Shown here piece by piece: positions 27,466 through 36,549 of a stretch of DNA of 63,609 bases. The stretch spans positions 1 through 63,609 of the forward strand of contig CANGWB010000010.1 of the NCBI GenBank assembly GCA_947457465.1, given 5' to 3'. The first letter of the stretch is position 1; every line of letters begins with the position of its first letter. This DNA comes from Chitinophagaceae bacterium (GTDB taxonomy: Bacteria > Bacteroidota > Bacteroidia > Chitinophagales > Chitinophagaceae). A program made the position numbers and the translations under genes. A model generated the notes under the pieces. That model did no database searches and was not told the origin of the DNA. It worked only from the letters and a program-made list of their open reading frames with translations.

Positions 27466-28275
27466 CTATTTCAGTAGATCGTCCATGTTTCGGTCTGGAT
27501 CGATCTTGCCCCGTTGCTCCAGCATGCGCATGTCTTTGGCGTCTTTCAGGAAGTCGGAGGCAAAAATGAAATCGTTCAGGCGCTGGTTCTTGCTGAAAAT
27601 GATATCCTTATTACTTCCTTCCCATTCCTTGTGGCCCTGATACATATACAGGATATAATGACCGATCTCCATCACGCTGTTCATGTCGTGTGTGTTGATC
27701 ACGGTGGTCATATTGTATTCAACGGTAATGTCTCGAATCAGTTTGTCGATCACCAGGGAGGTTTGCGGGTCTAAGCCCGAATTGGGTTCATCACAAAAAA
27801 GGTATTTCGGATTCAATACAATCGCACGGGCCAGCGCGACTCGTTTTTTCATCCCGCCACTGAGTTCGGCCGGGTATTTCTTATTGACGCCAGGCAGGTT
27901 GACTCGCTCCAACACTTCATTCACACGCTCTTTTTTTCGGGCGATCGAGTCGGAGGAGAACATATTCAATGGAAAGAGAATATTCTCTTCCACATTGAGG
28001 CTGTCGAACAGTGCTGATCCTTGAAATAGCATGCCGATCTCTTTGCGAATTTCCGTGCGCTGTTCATCATTCATTTCCGTAAAGGAGGTTCCATCATACA
28101 GGATATCACCAGCTTCAGGCTGAAAAAGTCCGACCATGCACTTCATCAACACCGTTTTGCCGCTGCCGCTGGCACCGATGATCAGATTGCACTGGCCAGC
28201 CTTCATCACTGCATTCACATCCTCGATGATGGCTTTTCCGTTAAAGGACTTTTGTATGTTTTTTACCTCGATCAT
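27466..28275 (-). CDS. mlaF: MlaF-type ABC transporter ATP-binding protein
   Basis: 269 residues from ATG 28275 (MIEVKNIQKSFNGKAIIEDV). Walker A is GASGSGKT at about residue 38, the signature motif is ELSGGMKKRVALARAI, Walker B is YLFCDEPNSGLDP (Asp-Glu present), and the switch His is in VINTHDM. The NSGLDP form and the long C-terminal tail fit the MlaF/MCE branch that powers lipid transport between the membranes. mlaE lies 4 nt upstream. No MCE-domain substrate-binding gene (mlaD) follows, which is unusual for these loci. Confidence 0.9.
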   Translation of the reverse strand: MIEVKNIQKSFNGKAIIEDVNAVMKAGQCNLIIGASGSGKTVLMKCMVGLFQPEAGDILYDGTSFTEMNDEQRTEIRKEIGMLFQGSALFDSLNVEENILFPLNMFSSDSIARKKERVNEVLERVNLPGVNKKYPAELSGGMKKRVALARAIVLNPKYLFCDEPNSGLDPQTSLVIDKLIRDITVEYNMTTVINTHDMNSVMEIGHYILYMYQGHKEWEGSNKDIIFSKNQRLNDFIFASDFLKDAKDMRMLEQRGKIDPDRNMDDLLK

Positions 28276-28279
28276 TTTG

Positions 28280-29017
28280 TTATAAAAGCAAAGCCGAAAG
28301 CACGTAGTCGGCAAACAGGATCAAAACACAACTTACCACAACCGCTTTGGTACTTGCGCGGCCAATCTCCAATGCGCCCCCTCGTACGTAATAACCAAAA
28401 TAAGCGGGTATGCCTGAAATGATAAAAGCGAATACATAGGATTTGGTCAATGCGAAGTATACGTTGTAAGGAACAAACAGCTCCACCAACCCTTTATCAT
28501 AAATATTCGCCGGGATGATTCCCGCCATCGTTCCGGCTAGCCTTCCGCCCCAGATGCCGAGTACCATTGCAATGATGACCAGCAAGGGGATCATGATAAG
28601 CGCCGCAACGATCTTGGGTAGGATGAGATAGGCTTTGGAATTGATGCCCATGATCTCCAGGGCATCGATCTGCTCGCTCACGCGCATATTACCTAGTTCA
28701 CTGGCGATCCGACTCCCCGCAACACCCGCCAGCACAATACAGACCAATGTTGGAGCGAATTCTAAAATCACCGTATCACGTACGATCTGTGCGATCGTGG
28801 TGAGTGGTATCAGCGGACTGACCAACTGATACGCCGTTTGTATCGTCGAAACAGCTCCGATGAACACGGAGATAATGGCCACGATACCCAGCGAACCGAT
28901 ACCGATCTCCGCACACTGGTGCATGAATTCACGCCAATACATCCGGCCATTTTCCGGTTTGGCGAACATGCCTTTCAGCATGATCATGAATTGGCCTATG
29001 TCCTTGAAGAGCTTCAT
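28280..29017 (-). CDS. mlaE: MlaE-type ABC transporter permease
   Basis: 245 residues, five or so membrane helices (IGIGSLGIVAIISVFIGAVS, TIVLEFAPTLVCIVLAGVAG region, IVAALIMIPLLVIIAMVLG, AVVVSCVLILFADYVLSALL). The permease signature ASELGNMRVSEQIDALEIMG with the EIDAL-like coupling segment is clear at about residues 105-125. With MlaF it forms the core of an MCE-type phospholipid transporter that helps keep outer-membrane asymmetry. Its ATG abuts the maeB stop directly, and the mlaF ATG is 4 nt downstream, so maeB-mlaE-mlaF is transcribed together. Confidence 0.92.
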   Translation of the reverse strand: MKLFKDIGQFMIMLKGMFAKPENGRMYWREFMHQCAEIGIGSLGIVAIISVFIGAVSTIQTAYQLVSPLIPLTTIAQIVRDTVILEFAPTLVCIVLAGVAGSRIASELGNMRVSEQIDALEIMGINSKAYLILPKIVAALIMIPLLVIIAMVLGIWGGRLAGTMAGIIPANIYDKGLVELFVPYNVYFALTKSYVFAFIISGIPAYFGYYVRGGALEIGRASTKAVVVSCVLILFADYVLSALLL

Positions 29018-31363
29018 TTATTTAGCCTCAGCCGATGGTTTACGGAATCGTTTCCACCAGCGAGATTGCTTTACGATCTCAGCCGTTGCGGTTTTTGATT
29101 TTAATTGAGCATCCACCACAGCGATCATGGCCATGTTCACAATGCTTCTGACGGAGGATCCCAGCTGAAGAATATGGACGGGGCGTTTCAGTCCCAGCAG
29201 GATCGGTCCAACCGCATCCGCTGTCTCTAATTCTTTCATCAGGTTATAAGCGATGTTACCAGCCGACAGGTTTGGAAAGATCAGGGTATTCACTTCCTGG
29301 TCAGCCAACTCACTAAACGGATAATTTTCTTTGATCAATTCCTGGTTGAAGGCTACGCTCGCTTGCATTTCTCCGTCTACAATGAGATTCGGCATCTTCT
29401 GCTTCACGATCTCTCGGGCTTTAGCTACCAGTCGAGCTTCAGGTGAATCGCTGCTGCCGAAATTGGAGTAGCTCAGCATGGCGATCCGGGGAACAATGTT
29501 GAAATTCCGTACTTCACGGGCTGCCAGCAGAGTGATTTCGGCGAGTTCCTCGGCGGTGGGATTGAAGTTCACGGTTGTGTCGGCGAGGAAGAGTGGACCT
29601 TTTTTCGTCAACATCAGATACATGCCGGCGATCTTACTGGTTCCCTCCTCGGTGCCGATGGTTTGGATGGCCGGGCGGATCGTATCCGGATAATTCTTGG
29701 ATAGTCCGGAGATCATGGCATCCGCATCGCCACACTCAACCATCATACAGCCATAATAGTTCCGGTCCTTCATGATCTTTCTGGATTCATAGGAATTGAA
29801 TCCTTTGCGACCTCGTTTGGCGAAGAACAGGTCTCCGTAATGATTTCTTTTCTCCTCGGAGACATCACTTCTCGGATCGAAAATGGGCAAACCTTCGATA
29901 TCTATGCCGTTCGCGGCAGCAATGGTGCGTATTCGATTTTCATCACCCAAGAGGATCGGATAGCCAATGCCGTCATCAAATACGATCTGGGCCGCTTTCA
30001 ACACTTTTACATTATCTGCTTCGGCGAAAACGATACGTTTTGGATCACGACGGGCTTTGTTGCCTAAGATTCGCATTACCTGGTTGTCCAGCCCCAGTCG
30101 CTTATTCAATTCAGTTACGTATCCCGGCCAGTTGGTGATCGGACTCTGTGCTTCTCCGCTTTCCATGGCAGCCTTTGCTACCGCGGGGGCAACCGTTGCT
30201 AGAAGTCTCGGATCGAGGGGTTTGGGAATGATATAGTTCGGGCCGAATGTAATATTGCTTTCATTGTAAGCCATGTTCACGATATCCGGCACCGGGGTGC
30301 GGGCCAATTCCGCAAGGGCTTTGACGGCAGCCAACTTCATGGCTTCGTTGATGTGACGCGCCCGAACATCAAGAGCGCCTCTGAAAATGTAGGGGAAGCC
30401 CAACACATTGTTGACCTGGTTGGGATAATCACTTCTGCCCGTTGCCATGATCAGGTCCTTACGGGCGCCGGTGGCTTCCTCCCAACTGATCTCCGGATCG
30501 GGGTTCGCCATGGCAAATACGATCGGATTTTTTGCCATCGATTTGACCATATCGGCACTTACCAGATTACCTGCGCTGAGTCCGATGAATACATCTGCGT
30601 CTTTCATGGCCTGTGCCAGCGTCATTTCCCCCTTCGCATTGGCGTATTTCAATTTGAACTCTTCCATGTCCGTCCGCCCCTTGTGCAACACACCTTTCTT
30701 ATCAAAGAGTAAAAAGTTTTCATTTCGGGCGCCTAGTGCTTCATATAGTTTGATACAGGCCATCGCGGCGGCTCCTGCCCCGATCACTACAAAACGAACT
30801 TTTTCGATCTTCTTTTTCTGCACCTCCAACGCATTCAACAAGGCAGCAGCACTGATGATGGCCGTGCCATGCTGGTCATCGTGCATCACCGGGATATTGA
30901 GTTGTTTCTTCAACTCCTGTTCGATGTAGAAGCATTCCGGTGCTTTGATATCTTCCAGGTTGATGCCCCCAAATGTGGGCTCCAATGATTTTACGATCTC
31001 CACAAATTTGACCGGATCTTTTTCGTTGATCTCAATGTCGAACACATCGATATCGGCAAAAATTTTGAAGAGTACGCCTTTTCCTTCCATCACCGGTTTG
31101 CTGGCCTCGGGACCGATGTCTCCTAAACCCAGAACAGCGGTGCCATTGCTGATCACGGCTACCAGATTTCCTTTGGCGGTGTATTTGTATACATTTTCCC
31201 GGTTGTCCGCGATCTCCAGACAGGGACTGGCCACGCCGGGTGAGTAGGCGAGTGAGAGGTCGCGCTGTGTTTTGGCTTCTTTGGTTGGGACGACTTCGAT
31301 CTTGCCGGGGCGCCCTTTAGCATGATATTCGAGCGCTTGCTGTTTCCTCAGGTCGTTTTGCAT
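29018..31363 (-). CDS. maeB: NADP-dependent malic enzyme with C-terminal phosphotransacetylase-like domain
   Basis: 781 residues. The malic-enzyme half (about 1-430) decarboxylates malate to pyruvate: [79 protein letters not shown]. The C-terminal half (about 435-781) resembles phosphate acetyltransferase ([58 protein letters not shown]) and in known MaeB proteins mainly binds acetyl-CoA for regulation. Size and domain order are typical. It heads an apparent operon with mlaE and mlaF, a functionally unexpected linkage. Confidence 0.95.
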   Translation of the reverse strand: MQNDLRKQQALEYHAKGRPGKIEVVPTKEAKTQRDLSLAYSPGVASPCLEIADNRENVYKYTAKGNLVAVISNGTAVLGLGDIGPEASKPVMEGKGVLFKIFADIDVFDIEINEKDPVKFVEIVKSLEPTFGGINLEDIKAPECFYIEQELKKQLNIPVMHDDQHGTAIISAAALLNALEVQKKKIEKVRFVVIGAGAAAMACIKLYEALGARNENFLLFDKKGVLHKGRTDMEEFKLKYANAKGEMTLAQAMKDADVFIGLSAGNLVSADMVKSMAKNPIVFAMANPDPEISWEEATGARKDLIMATGRSDYPNQVNNVLGFPYIFRGALDVRARHINEAMKLAAVKALAELARTPVPDIVNMAYNESNITFGPNYIIPKPLDPRLLATVAPAVAKAAMESGEAQSPITNWPGYVTELNKRLGLDNQVMRILGNKARRDPKRIVFAEADNVKVLKAAQIVFDDGIGYPILLGDENRIRTIAAANGIDIEGLPIFDPRSDVSEEKRNHYGDLFFAKRGRKGFNSYESRKIMKDRNYYGCMMVECGDADAMISGLSKNYPDTIRPAIQTIGTEEGTSKIAGMYLMLTKKGPLFLADTTVNFNPTAEELAEITLLAAREVRNFNIVPRIAMLSYSNFGSSDSPEARLVAKAREIVKQKMPNLIVDGEMQASVAFNQELIKENYPFSELADQEVNTLIFPNLSAGNIAYNLMKELETADAVGPILLGLKRPVHILQLGSSVRSIVNMAMIAVVDAQLKSKTATAEIVKQSRWWKRFRKPSAEAK

Positions 31364-31409
31364 AGCAATGAATTAGAGGGTGCAAGGTACAAAACCGGAA
31401 GGGAAAGGA

Positions 31410-32594
31410 CTATTTGGAGCTGTTGAGGCTTGCACCCAGCCAGGCCATGAGTCCAACCCCGATCTCCAAAGCCGATTCATCCACATCGAAACGTGGTGTA
31501 TGTACCCCATGAATGATCCCTTTACTTTCATTGCGTGTACCCAGCCGAAAAAAACAAGCTGGGATCTGCTGGGCATAGTAGCCAAAATCCTCAGCCCCCA
31601 TTCGGAGTTCGGTTTCAGAAACTTGATCGTTGCCAATGTAATCGACCGACAGTTGACGACAAGCCTCATTTACTTTTTCATCGTTGTGCACACAAGGGTA
31701 CCCGACATCTATGTGTAGATCCAATTCTCCGCCCATAGATCTGACCAGGTCGACCGACAAACGGCGGATCTTCTCATGCGCCTCCTTTCTCCAGTTCTCA
31801 TCCATTGCCCTGAATGTTCCCATCAACTTCACCTGCTCGGGGATGACATTAGTTGCTGTACCCCCTTGTATAGAAGTGATAGAAAGTACAGTTGGATTGA
31901 ATGGTTGATTGTGCCTGCTGATCAATTGTTGAAGCGCCGTGATGAGGTGTGCGCTGATCAGGATCGGATCGACCGTTAAATGAGGAGATGCGGCATGCCC
32001 TCCCTTGCCTTTGATCGTGAAATAAAGTTCGTCGGCGCTTGCCATCACCTTGCCCGACCGAAAACTGGCTTTTCCTGCTTCCAGTAATGTATTCACATGT
32101 AATGCAACGATCGCTTCGGGTTTCGGATTTTCCAGCACGCCATCCCGAATGAGTAATGAAGCACCCCCCGGATTTTTTTCTTCGCCGGGTTGAAAGATCA
32201 ATTTGACAGTCCCACTCCAATCGGCCCTTGATGTTTGGAGTATTTGCGCCGCACCTAATAAACAAGCTGTATGCACATCATGCCCACAAGCATGCATCAC
32301 GCCTTCGTTCATTGATTTATAGGGAAGAGCCGTTTCTTCAGTGATCGGCAGGGCATCCATATCGGCGCGCAGGGCCACGATTCGGGAATCTGGATTCTTC
32401 CCCTCGATCAGTCCAACGACCCCCGTGGTGGACATCACCTGAAAGGGGATGTCCAATTGTTTCAATTTCTCTTGTACAAAAGCCGACGTTTGAAACTCCT
32501 GATAACTCAATTCAGGATGTGCGTGCAGGTGACGGCGCCATTCGATCACCTGCGGTGCGATCTGTTTAGCCAGTGCCTGTATGCGTTCGAGCAT
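31410..32594 (-). CDS. M20-family amidohydrolase/peptidase
   Basis: 394 residues from ATG 32594 (MLERIQALAKQIAPQVIEWR). The family pattern is complete: RRHLHAHPELSYQEF, ALRADMDALPITEE (metal Asp region), MHACGHDVHTACLLGAA, FQPGEEKNPGGASLLIRDG (catalytic Glu pair), the dimerisation lid at about 185-295 (GKGGHAASPHLTVDPI), and MGAEDFGYYAQQIPACFFRLG. Such enzymes cut N-acyl or N-acetyl groups from amino acids or cleave indole-conjugates and peptides. No signal peptide, so cytoplasmic. Last gene of the deoC operon, 1 nt after the SPOR gene. Exact substrate unknown. Confidence 0.9.
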   Translation of the reverse strand: MLERIQALAKQIAPQVIEWRRHLHAHPELSYQEFQTSAFVQEKLKQLDIPFQVMSTTGVVGLIEGKNPDSRIVALRADMDALPITEETALPYKSMNEGVMHACGHDVHTACLLGAAQILQTSRADWSGTVKLIFQPGEEKNPGGASLLIRDGVLENPKPEAIVALHVNTLLEAGKASFRSGKVMASADELYFTIKGKGGHAASPHLTVDPILISAHLITALQQLISRHNQPFNPTVLSITSIQGGTATNVIPEQVKLMGTFRAMDENWRKEAHEKIRRLSVDLVRSMGGELDLHIDVGYPCVHNDEKVNEACRQLSVDYIGNDQVSETELRMGAEDFGYYAQQIPACFFRLGTRNESKGIIHGVHTPRFDVDESALEIGVGLMAWLGASLNSSK

Positions 32595-32595
32595 G

Positions 32596-33069
32596 TTAAC
32601 GATTGTTGGGTTGAGGAACGTTATTGATGAAGTAGGTATCGATTTCATCATTCATAACAAACACGCCCTTTGGGAAAAAAGGTTTGAGCTGTTGAGAGAA
32701 GTATAAAGCGTCTTCTTTGGTTTTGAAATTACCCACCTTTAGTTTGTAATAGGGGGCTTGATGCCAGAGATAGGGTTTCAGGTCTGGGTAATTTTGATAA
32801 ATCAGTGTTTTAGCTTGTATGGCTTCCTGACGGTCTTTTGTATTCGAGACCAGTAATCGAAATCCGGCTGTTACCCGACGGCCGGACCGAGTGGTGTATT
32901 CATTCACCTCGATCTGCTTGGCAATCAATTGATCGATCCGTGCATCCTTCACGATTCGGATCGACCCTGAATCCGGTCTTGTAAGGGGAATGGAGTCTTG
33001 TCCCGTTGCCAACAGGGAAGTGATCAAGCAAATACAAGTCAATAGTATGGCGTATCCTGTTTTTTTCAT
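32596..33069 (-). CDS. Secreted SPOR-domain protein
   Basis: 157 residues with a signal peptide (YAILLTCICLITSLLATGQD). Residues about 70-140 look like a SPOR domain: VTAGFRLLVSNTKDRQEA, AKTLIYQNYPDLKPY, YYKLKVGNFKTKEDALYF, SQQLKPFFPKGVFVM. SPOR domains bind denuded glycan strands of peptidoglycan, often at the division septum. It sits inside the deoC-ALDH operon, 2 nt after the ALDH-like gene and 1 nt before the M20 gene, and has no evident link to nucleoside catabolism. Confidence 0.85.
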   Translation of the reverse strand: MKKTGYAILLTCICLITSLLATGQDSIPLTRPDSGSIRIVKDARIDQLIAKQIEVNEYTTRSGRRVTAGFRLLVSNTKDRQEAIQAKTLIYQNYPDLKPYLWHQAPYYKLKVGNFKTKEDALYFSQQLKPFFPKGVFVMNDEIDTYFINNVPQPNNR

Positions 33070-33071
33070 GG

Positions 33072-33959
33072 TTAATAGGCACTGCCAGCCGGAGCGATGT
33101 TTTCGATCGGATGCCAGGTGGTTTTGATTTCTTGTAGGTCAAGAATCCGGTAGGGAGAAAGGGCGTCGTTTTCAGATAGGGAAACGATCCGCTTTAAATT
33201 AGCGGTGGCAGCAAGCTGAGTGTCTTTCCATGCGCTGTTATCCTTGCTGCTCATTAAAATAGCATTCACGTCCAGGTGACCCGCCATCCAGGGGAGCAGC
33301 TCACTTGTTTTCCCGGTTAATATATTCACGACGCCCCCGGGAAGATCTGAGGTGGCCAGGGCTTCCGTAAAACTGATGGCTGCCAATGGACGATCTGTAT
33401 GTGCCACGATTACACAAGTGTTTCCGCCTGCGATGGCAGCAGCCATGGGTTGGATCAATCCCAACAAGGGTTGTTTATTGTTTGCCATGATCCCCACAAC
33501 GCCCATCGGTTCCGGAACAGAAAAATTGAAATGGGAGCTGGCAACCGGATTCACGGCACTGAACAATTGTTGATACTTATCGCACCAGCCGGCAAAATGT
33601 ACCAAGGTGTCAATGCAGGCATCTACTTCTTTTTTTGCCTGTGCAGTTGATGATCCGCTGTCAGTTAGTTCGCGGATCATTTCTATTCGTCTTGCCTCAA
33701 CAACTTCGGCCATTCGATATAGGATCTGCCCCCGGTTGTATGCCGTCTTTCCGCTCCATCCACCGAAGGCAGAACGGGCAGCGGTTACGGCATCGCGCAG
33801 GTCTTTACGAGAGGACAAGCAGGCGTTCGCCAGTGCATTTCCATCGGCATCGTTAACAGTATAATATCGTCCGGATTCTGTCCGGGGAAATTGACCTCCG
33901 ATGTAGAGCTTGTAAGTTTTTAGTACGGAGAGTCGGGTTTGATTTTTATTGATGGGCAT
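33072..33959 (-). CDS. ALDH-like protein without catalytic domain (ALDH16 C-terminal-half type)
   Basis: 295 residues. It follows the aldehyde dehydrogenase fold for the N-terminal and NAD-binding region (YKLYIGGQFPRTESGRYY, RGQILYRMAEVVEARR, VPEPMGVVGIMANNKQPLLG, AIAGGNTCVIVAHTDRP, SDLPGGVVNILTGKTSELL) but ends soon after, with LAATANLKRIVSLSEN and a short tail TTWHPIENIAPAGSAY. The catalytic motifs of ALDHs (ELGGK, and the Cys of F-N-GQ-C) are absent, and no in-frame or shifted remnant of them follows. In ALDH16 proteins a similar non-catalytic second ALDH-like domain is joined to an active one in a single chain. Here it is a separate gene 10 nt behind an active ALDH, so a split ALDH16 is likely. 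Confidence 0.8.
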   Translation of the reverse strand: MPINKNQTRLSVLKTYKLYIGGQFPRTESGRYYTVNDADGNALANACLSSRKDLRDAVTAARSAFGGWSGKTAYNRGQILYRMAEVVEARRIEMIRELTDSGSSTAQAKKEVDACIDTLVHFAGWCDKYQQLFSAVNPVASSHFNFSVPEPMGVVGIMANNKQPLLGLIQPMAAAIAGGNTCVIVAHTDRPLAAISFTEALATSDLPGGVVNILTGKTSELLPWMAGHLDVNAILMSSKDNSAWKDTQLAATANLKRIVSLSENDALSPYRILDLQEIKTTWHPIENIAPAGSAY

Positions 33960-33969
33960 GACTTTCCGT

Positions 33970-35469
33970 TTAGCTGTTTATCTCCAAATAGGGTGACAAT
34001 CCATGTAAGCCGCCTTCTCTTCCAAATCCACTCTCTTTGTATCCGCCGAAGGGAGCCGCAGCGTCGAATTTATTGAAGGTATTGGCCCAAACCACACCGG
34101 CACGTAACCGTCGGGTCATGTTGAAAATCCGCGATCCTTTGTCGGTCCATACACCCGCACTCAGTCCGTAGGGCGTGTTGTTCGCTTTTTCGATAACCTC
34201 ATCATCGGTTCGGAATGTCAGAATAGCTAAGACCGGACCGAAAATTTCTTCTTGGGTAATTCGATTGCTCTGCGCCACATCGGTGAATAATGTAGGCGGA
34301 CACCAAAATCCTTTTTTCGGTAATGAACAAGCAGGCTGGTGAATCGCAGCGCCCTCTTTTTTCCCGATCTGGATATATCGAAGGATCGTGTTCAGCTGCT
34401 CCTTCGAGTTGATTGCACCGATGTCTGTGTTTTTATCCATCGGATCCCCCACGATCAATGTCGAGATCCGATCCTTCAACTTGCGGATGAATTCTTTCGC
34501 GATCGATTCTTGCAGATATAATCTCGAACCGGCACAGCATACATGGCCCTGATTGAAAAATATTCCATTCACTACCCCCTCTACTGCTTGGTCCAGGGGA
34601 GCATCTTCAAAAACGATGTTTGCTGCTTTGCCGCCCAGCTCCAATGTAGAACGTTTATTTGTTCCGGCGATCGATCGTTGTATGATCTTTCCAACGGAAG
34701 TAGATCCGGTGAATGCGATCTTGTTCACATCCGGATGCTCGACTAACGCTGCGCCGGTTGCTCCGGCTCCTGTGATGATGTTTACAACACCTGGAGGCAG
34801 GTCAGCTTCCTGGAGTATCGACGCCAATTTCAAGGCAGTGAGTGAAGTAGTTTCTGCGGGTTTCAACACCACGGTGTTTCCGGTTGCCAAGGCGGGTGCG
34901 ATCTTCCAGGCAGCCATCAAGAGTGGAAAATTCCACGGGATGATCTGTCCGGCTACTCCCAAAGGATTCAGTTTTTTCTGTGGAAAGGCATAGTTGAGTT
35001 TATCCGCCCAACCGGCATAATAGAAAAAATGTTGTGCGGCCGTGGGCACATCAAAATCGCGACTCTCACGAATCGGCTTGCCGCCATCCAGCGTCTCAAT
35101 GATGGCCAGCTCACGTGCTTTCTCTTGGATGATACGGGCGATGCGAAAGATATACTTGCCTCTTTCCGCAGGAGCCATTTTTTTCCAAACTTTCTCATGA
35201 GCATTCCGGGCCGCCCGAACGGCACGATCTACATCCTTTTCATTGGCCACAGCGATGCGGCTGAGCGTTTTTTCATTGGCCGGATTGATGGTGTCGAAAT
35301 ATTGGCCACTATCTGGTTTTTGCCATTTTCCATTGATGAACAAACCATACTCGGGTTCGATCTGTGCGGCGGCAGCGGATTCAGGTGCCGGGTCGTATTG
35401 CCAATCGGTATCAAACCGTAGCGGCTTGATCTTGGCTTTATTGATTTGTTTGGATGCTGTCTTCGCCAT
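33970..35469 (-). CDS. Aldehyde dehydrogenase, catalytic
   Basis: 499 residues. NAD(P)-dependent oxidation of an aldehyde to an acid. Motifs: IIPWNFPLLMAAWKIAPALA, GNTVVLKPAETTSLTAL, ITGAGATGAALVEHPDVNKI, AFTGSTSVGK, the general-base Glu in TLELGGKAANIVF at about residue 275, and the catalytic Cys in FFNQGHVCCAGSR at about 309; FGPVLAILTF is also present. The N-terminal 40 residues (KIKPLRFDTDWQYDPAPESA) are an extension before the usual YGLFINGKW. It lies between deoC and the ALDH-like gene; deoC yields acetaldehyde, so acetaldehyde is the natural substrate guess. Confidence 0.93.
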   Translation of the reverse strand: MAKTASKQINKAKIKPLRFDTDWQYDPAPESAAAAQIEPEYGLFINGKWQKPDSGQYFDTINPANEKTLSRIAVANEKDVDRAVRAARNAHEKVWKKMAPAERGKYIFRIARIIQEKARELAIIETLDGGKPIRESRDFDVPTAAQHFFYYAGWADKLNYAFPQKKLNPLGVAGQIIPWNFPLLMAAWKIAPALATGNTVVLKPAETTSLTALKLASILQEADLPPGVVNIITGAGATGAALVEHPDVNKIAFTGSTSVGKIIQRSIAGTNKRSTLELGGKAANIVFEDAPLDQAVEGVVNGIFFNQGHVCCAGSRLYLQESIAKEFIRKLKDRISTLIVGDPMDKNTDIGAINSKEQLNTILRYIQIGKKEGAAIHQPACSLPKKGFWCPPTLFTDVAQSNRITQEEIFGPVLAILTFRTDDEVIEKANNTPYGLSAGVWTDKGSRIFNMTRRLRAGVVWANTFNKFDAAAPFGGYKESGFGREGGLHGLSPYLEINS

Positions 35470-35482
35470 GGGTTAGGTTTGA

Positions 35483-36403
35483 TCAGTCGACTGAAAAATA
35501 GGCGGCCGATTGGTATTGTCCGGTGGTCTCTTTTCGTATCTGCATCAACACATCATTCGCAAGGCTGCTGGCGCCGAAGCGGAACCATTCATTGCTCATC
35601 CAGTCTTGACCGAGTGTCTCACGTAACATGACCAGGTAATGAAGCGCCAATTTTGATTTGGATATTCCACCCGCCGGTTTCATGCCTACTTGTATTCCGG
35701 TTTTGTAGTAAAAGTCTCGTATCGCTTCGAGCATCACCAGGGTAACGGGCATGGTGGCGGCCGGCTGAATTTTTCCGGTCGAGGTCTTGATGAAATCCGC
35801 GCCAGCGTACATGGCGATCTCGCTGGCCCGGCGGACTTTGTCGAGTGACCCTAATTCACCGGTTTCTAAGATTACTTTTAGACGAGCCTGACCGCAAGCT
35901 TCCTTGATGGCGGCAATCTCATCGAAGACGAAATTGTATTCGCCGGCATGAAATTTGCCTCGGCTGATCACCATATCCACTTCATCGGCTCCTTCGCTGA
36001 CAGCAAATCGGGTATCGGCTAATTTGATGGCGCGGGTGGATTGTCCGCTTGGAAAGGCAGTTGCCACCGAGGCCACCTTGATCCCGGAACCATCTAATGC
36101 TTTTTTTGCTACCCGAACAAAATTGGGGTAGACACAAATTGCAGCTACAGTAGGGATGTTGGGCAATTCATCATGCGGGTGCATGGCTTTATAGCAGAGT
36201 TGTCGGACTTTCTGATCGGTGTCTTTCCCCTCAAGGGTGGTCAGATCGATCATATTCAGGACCATGTTCAAGGCCTGTCGCTTCGAAGACTGCTTGATAC
36301 TTCGTTTGGTGAAACGGGCAGCCCGCTCCTCGATGCCGGTCTGGTCGACCGGGGCGGTCCGTCTGAAATCCGGTGGTATTACAGTGGTTGAGTTACCTGC
36401 CAT
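35483..36403 (-). CDS. deoC: Deoxyribose-phosphate aldolase
   Basis: Splits 2-deoxyribose 5-phosphate into glyceraldehyde 3-phosphate and acetaldehyde. 306 residues from ATG 36403 (MAGNSTTVIPPDFRRT); an upstream in-frame TTG is covered by the -7 box and rejected. The Schiff-base Lys is in GADFIKTSTGK at about residue 210, with the second Lys in VGMKPAGGI. VCVYPNFVRVAKK-like AAICVYPNFVRVAKKAL and VDMVISRGKFHAGEY complete the barrel. The chain is longer than E. coli DeoC and closer to the human DERA type. First gene of a five-gene operon. Confidence 0.94.
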   Translation of the reverse strand: MAGNSTTVIPPDFRRTAPVDQTGIEERAARFTKRSIKQSSKRQALNMVLNMIDLTTLEGKDTDQKVRQLCYKAMHPHDELPNIPTVAAICVYPNFVRVAKKALDGSGIKVASVATAFPSGQSTRAIKLADTRFAVSEGADEVDMVISRGKFHAGEYNFVFDEIAAIKEACGQARLKVILETGELGSLDKVRRASEIAMYAGADFIKTSTGKIQPAATMPVTLVMLEAIRDFYYKTGIQVGMKPAGGISKSKLALHYLVMLRETLGQDWMSNEWFRFGASSLANDVLMQIRKETTGQYQSAAYFSVD

Positions 36404-36412
36404 ACAGCTTTT

Positions 36413-36420
36413 CAAAAATA
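36413..36420 (-). promoter_or_regulatory. -7 box of the deoC operon
   Basis: TATTTTTG on the minus strand matches TAnnTTTG and ends 9 nt before ATG 36403. A -33 TTG is replaced by TGG at about the right distance (36438-36440). It decides the start codon. Confidence 0.5.
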
Positions 36421-36549
36421 GAACTATTGTGTGGATTCCACGTTCATAACTCGTAGGCAGATGCAGGAATTCTTCTGATTATTCGTCGAACTATCTCGCG
36501 GATTTTCCGTTGATTTGTTTCCCTCTAATCGCTCAATCAATTAAAGACT

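Noticed and set aside
30447-30929. Open frame of 160 codons on the plus strand inside maeB
   Set aside because: It is antisense to the malic-enzyme half and has no promoter or recognisable domain.
33072-33959. Interpretation of the ALDH-like gene as a frameshifted ALDH
   Set aside because: The next 2 nt lead into a separate SPOR gene and no catalytic-domain remnant exists in any frame; the tail also fits the ALDH16 C-terminal-half type.
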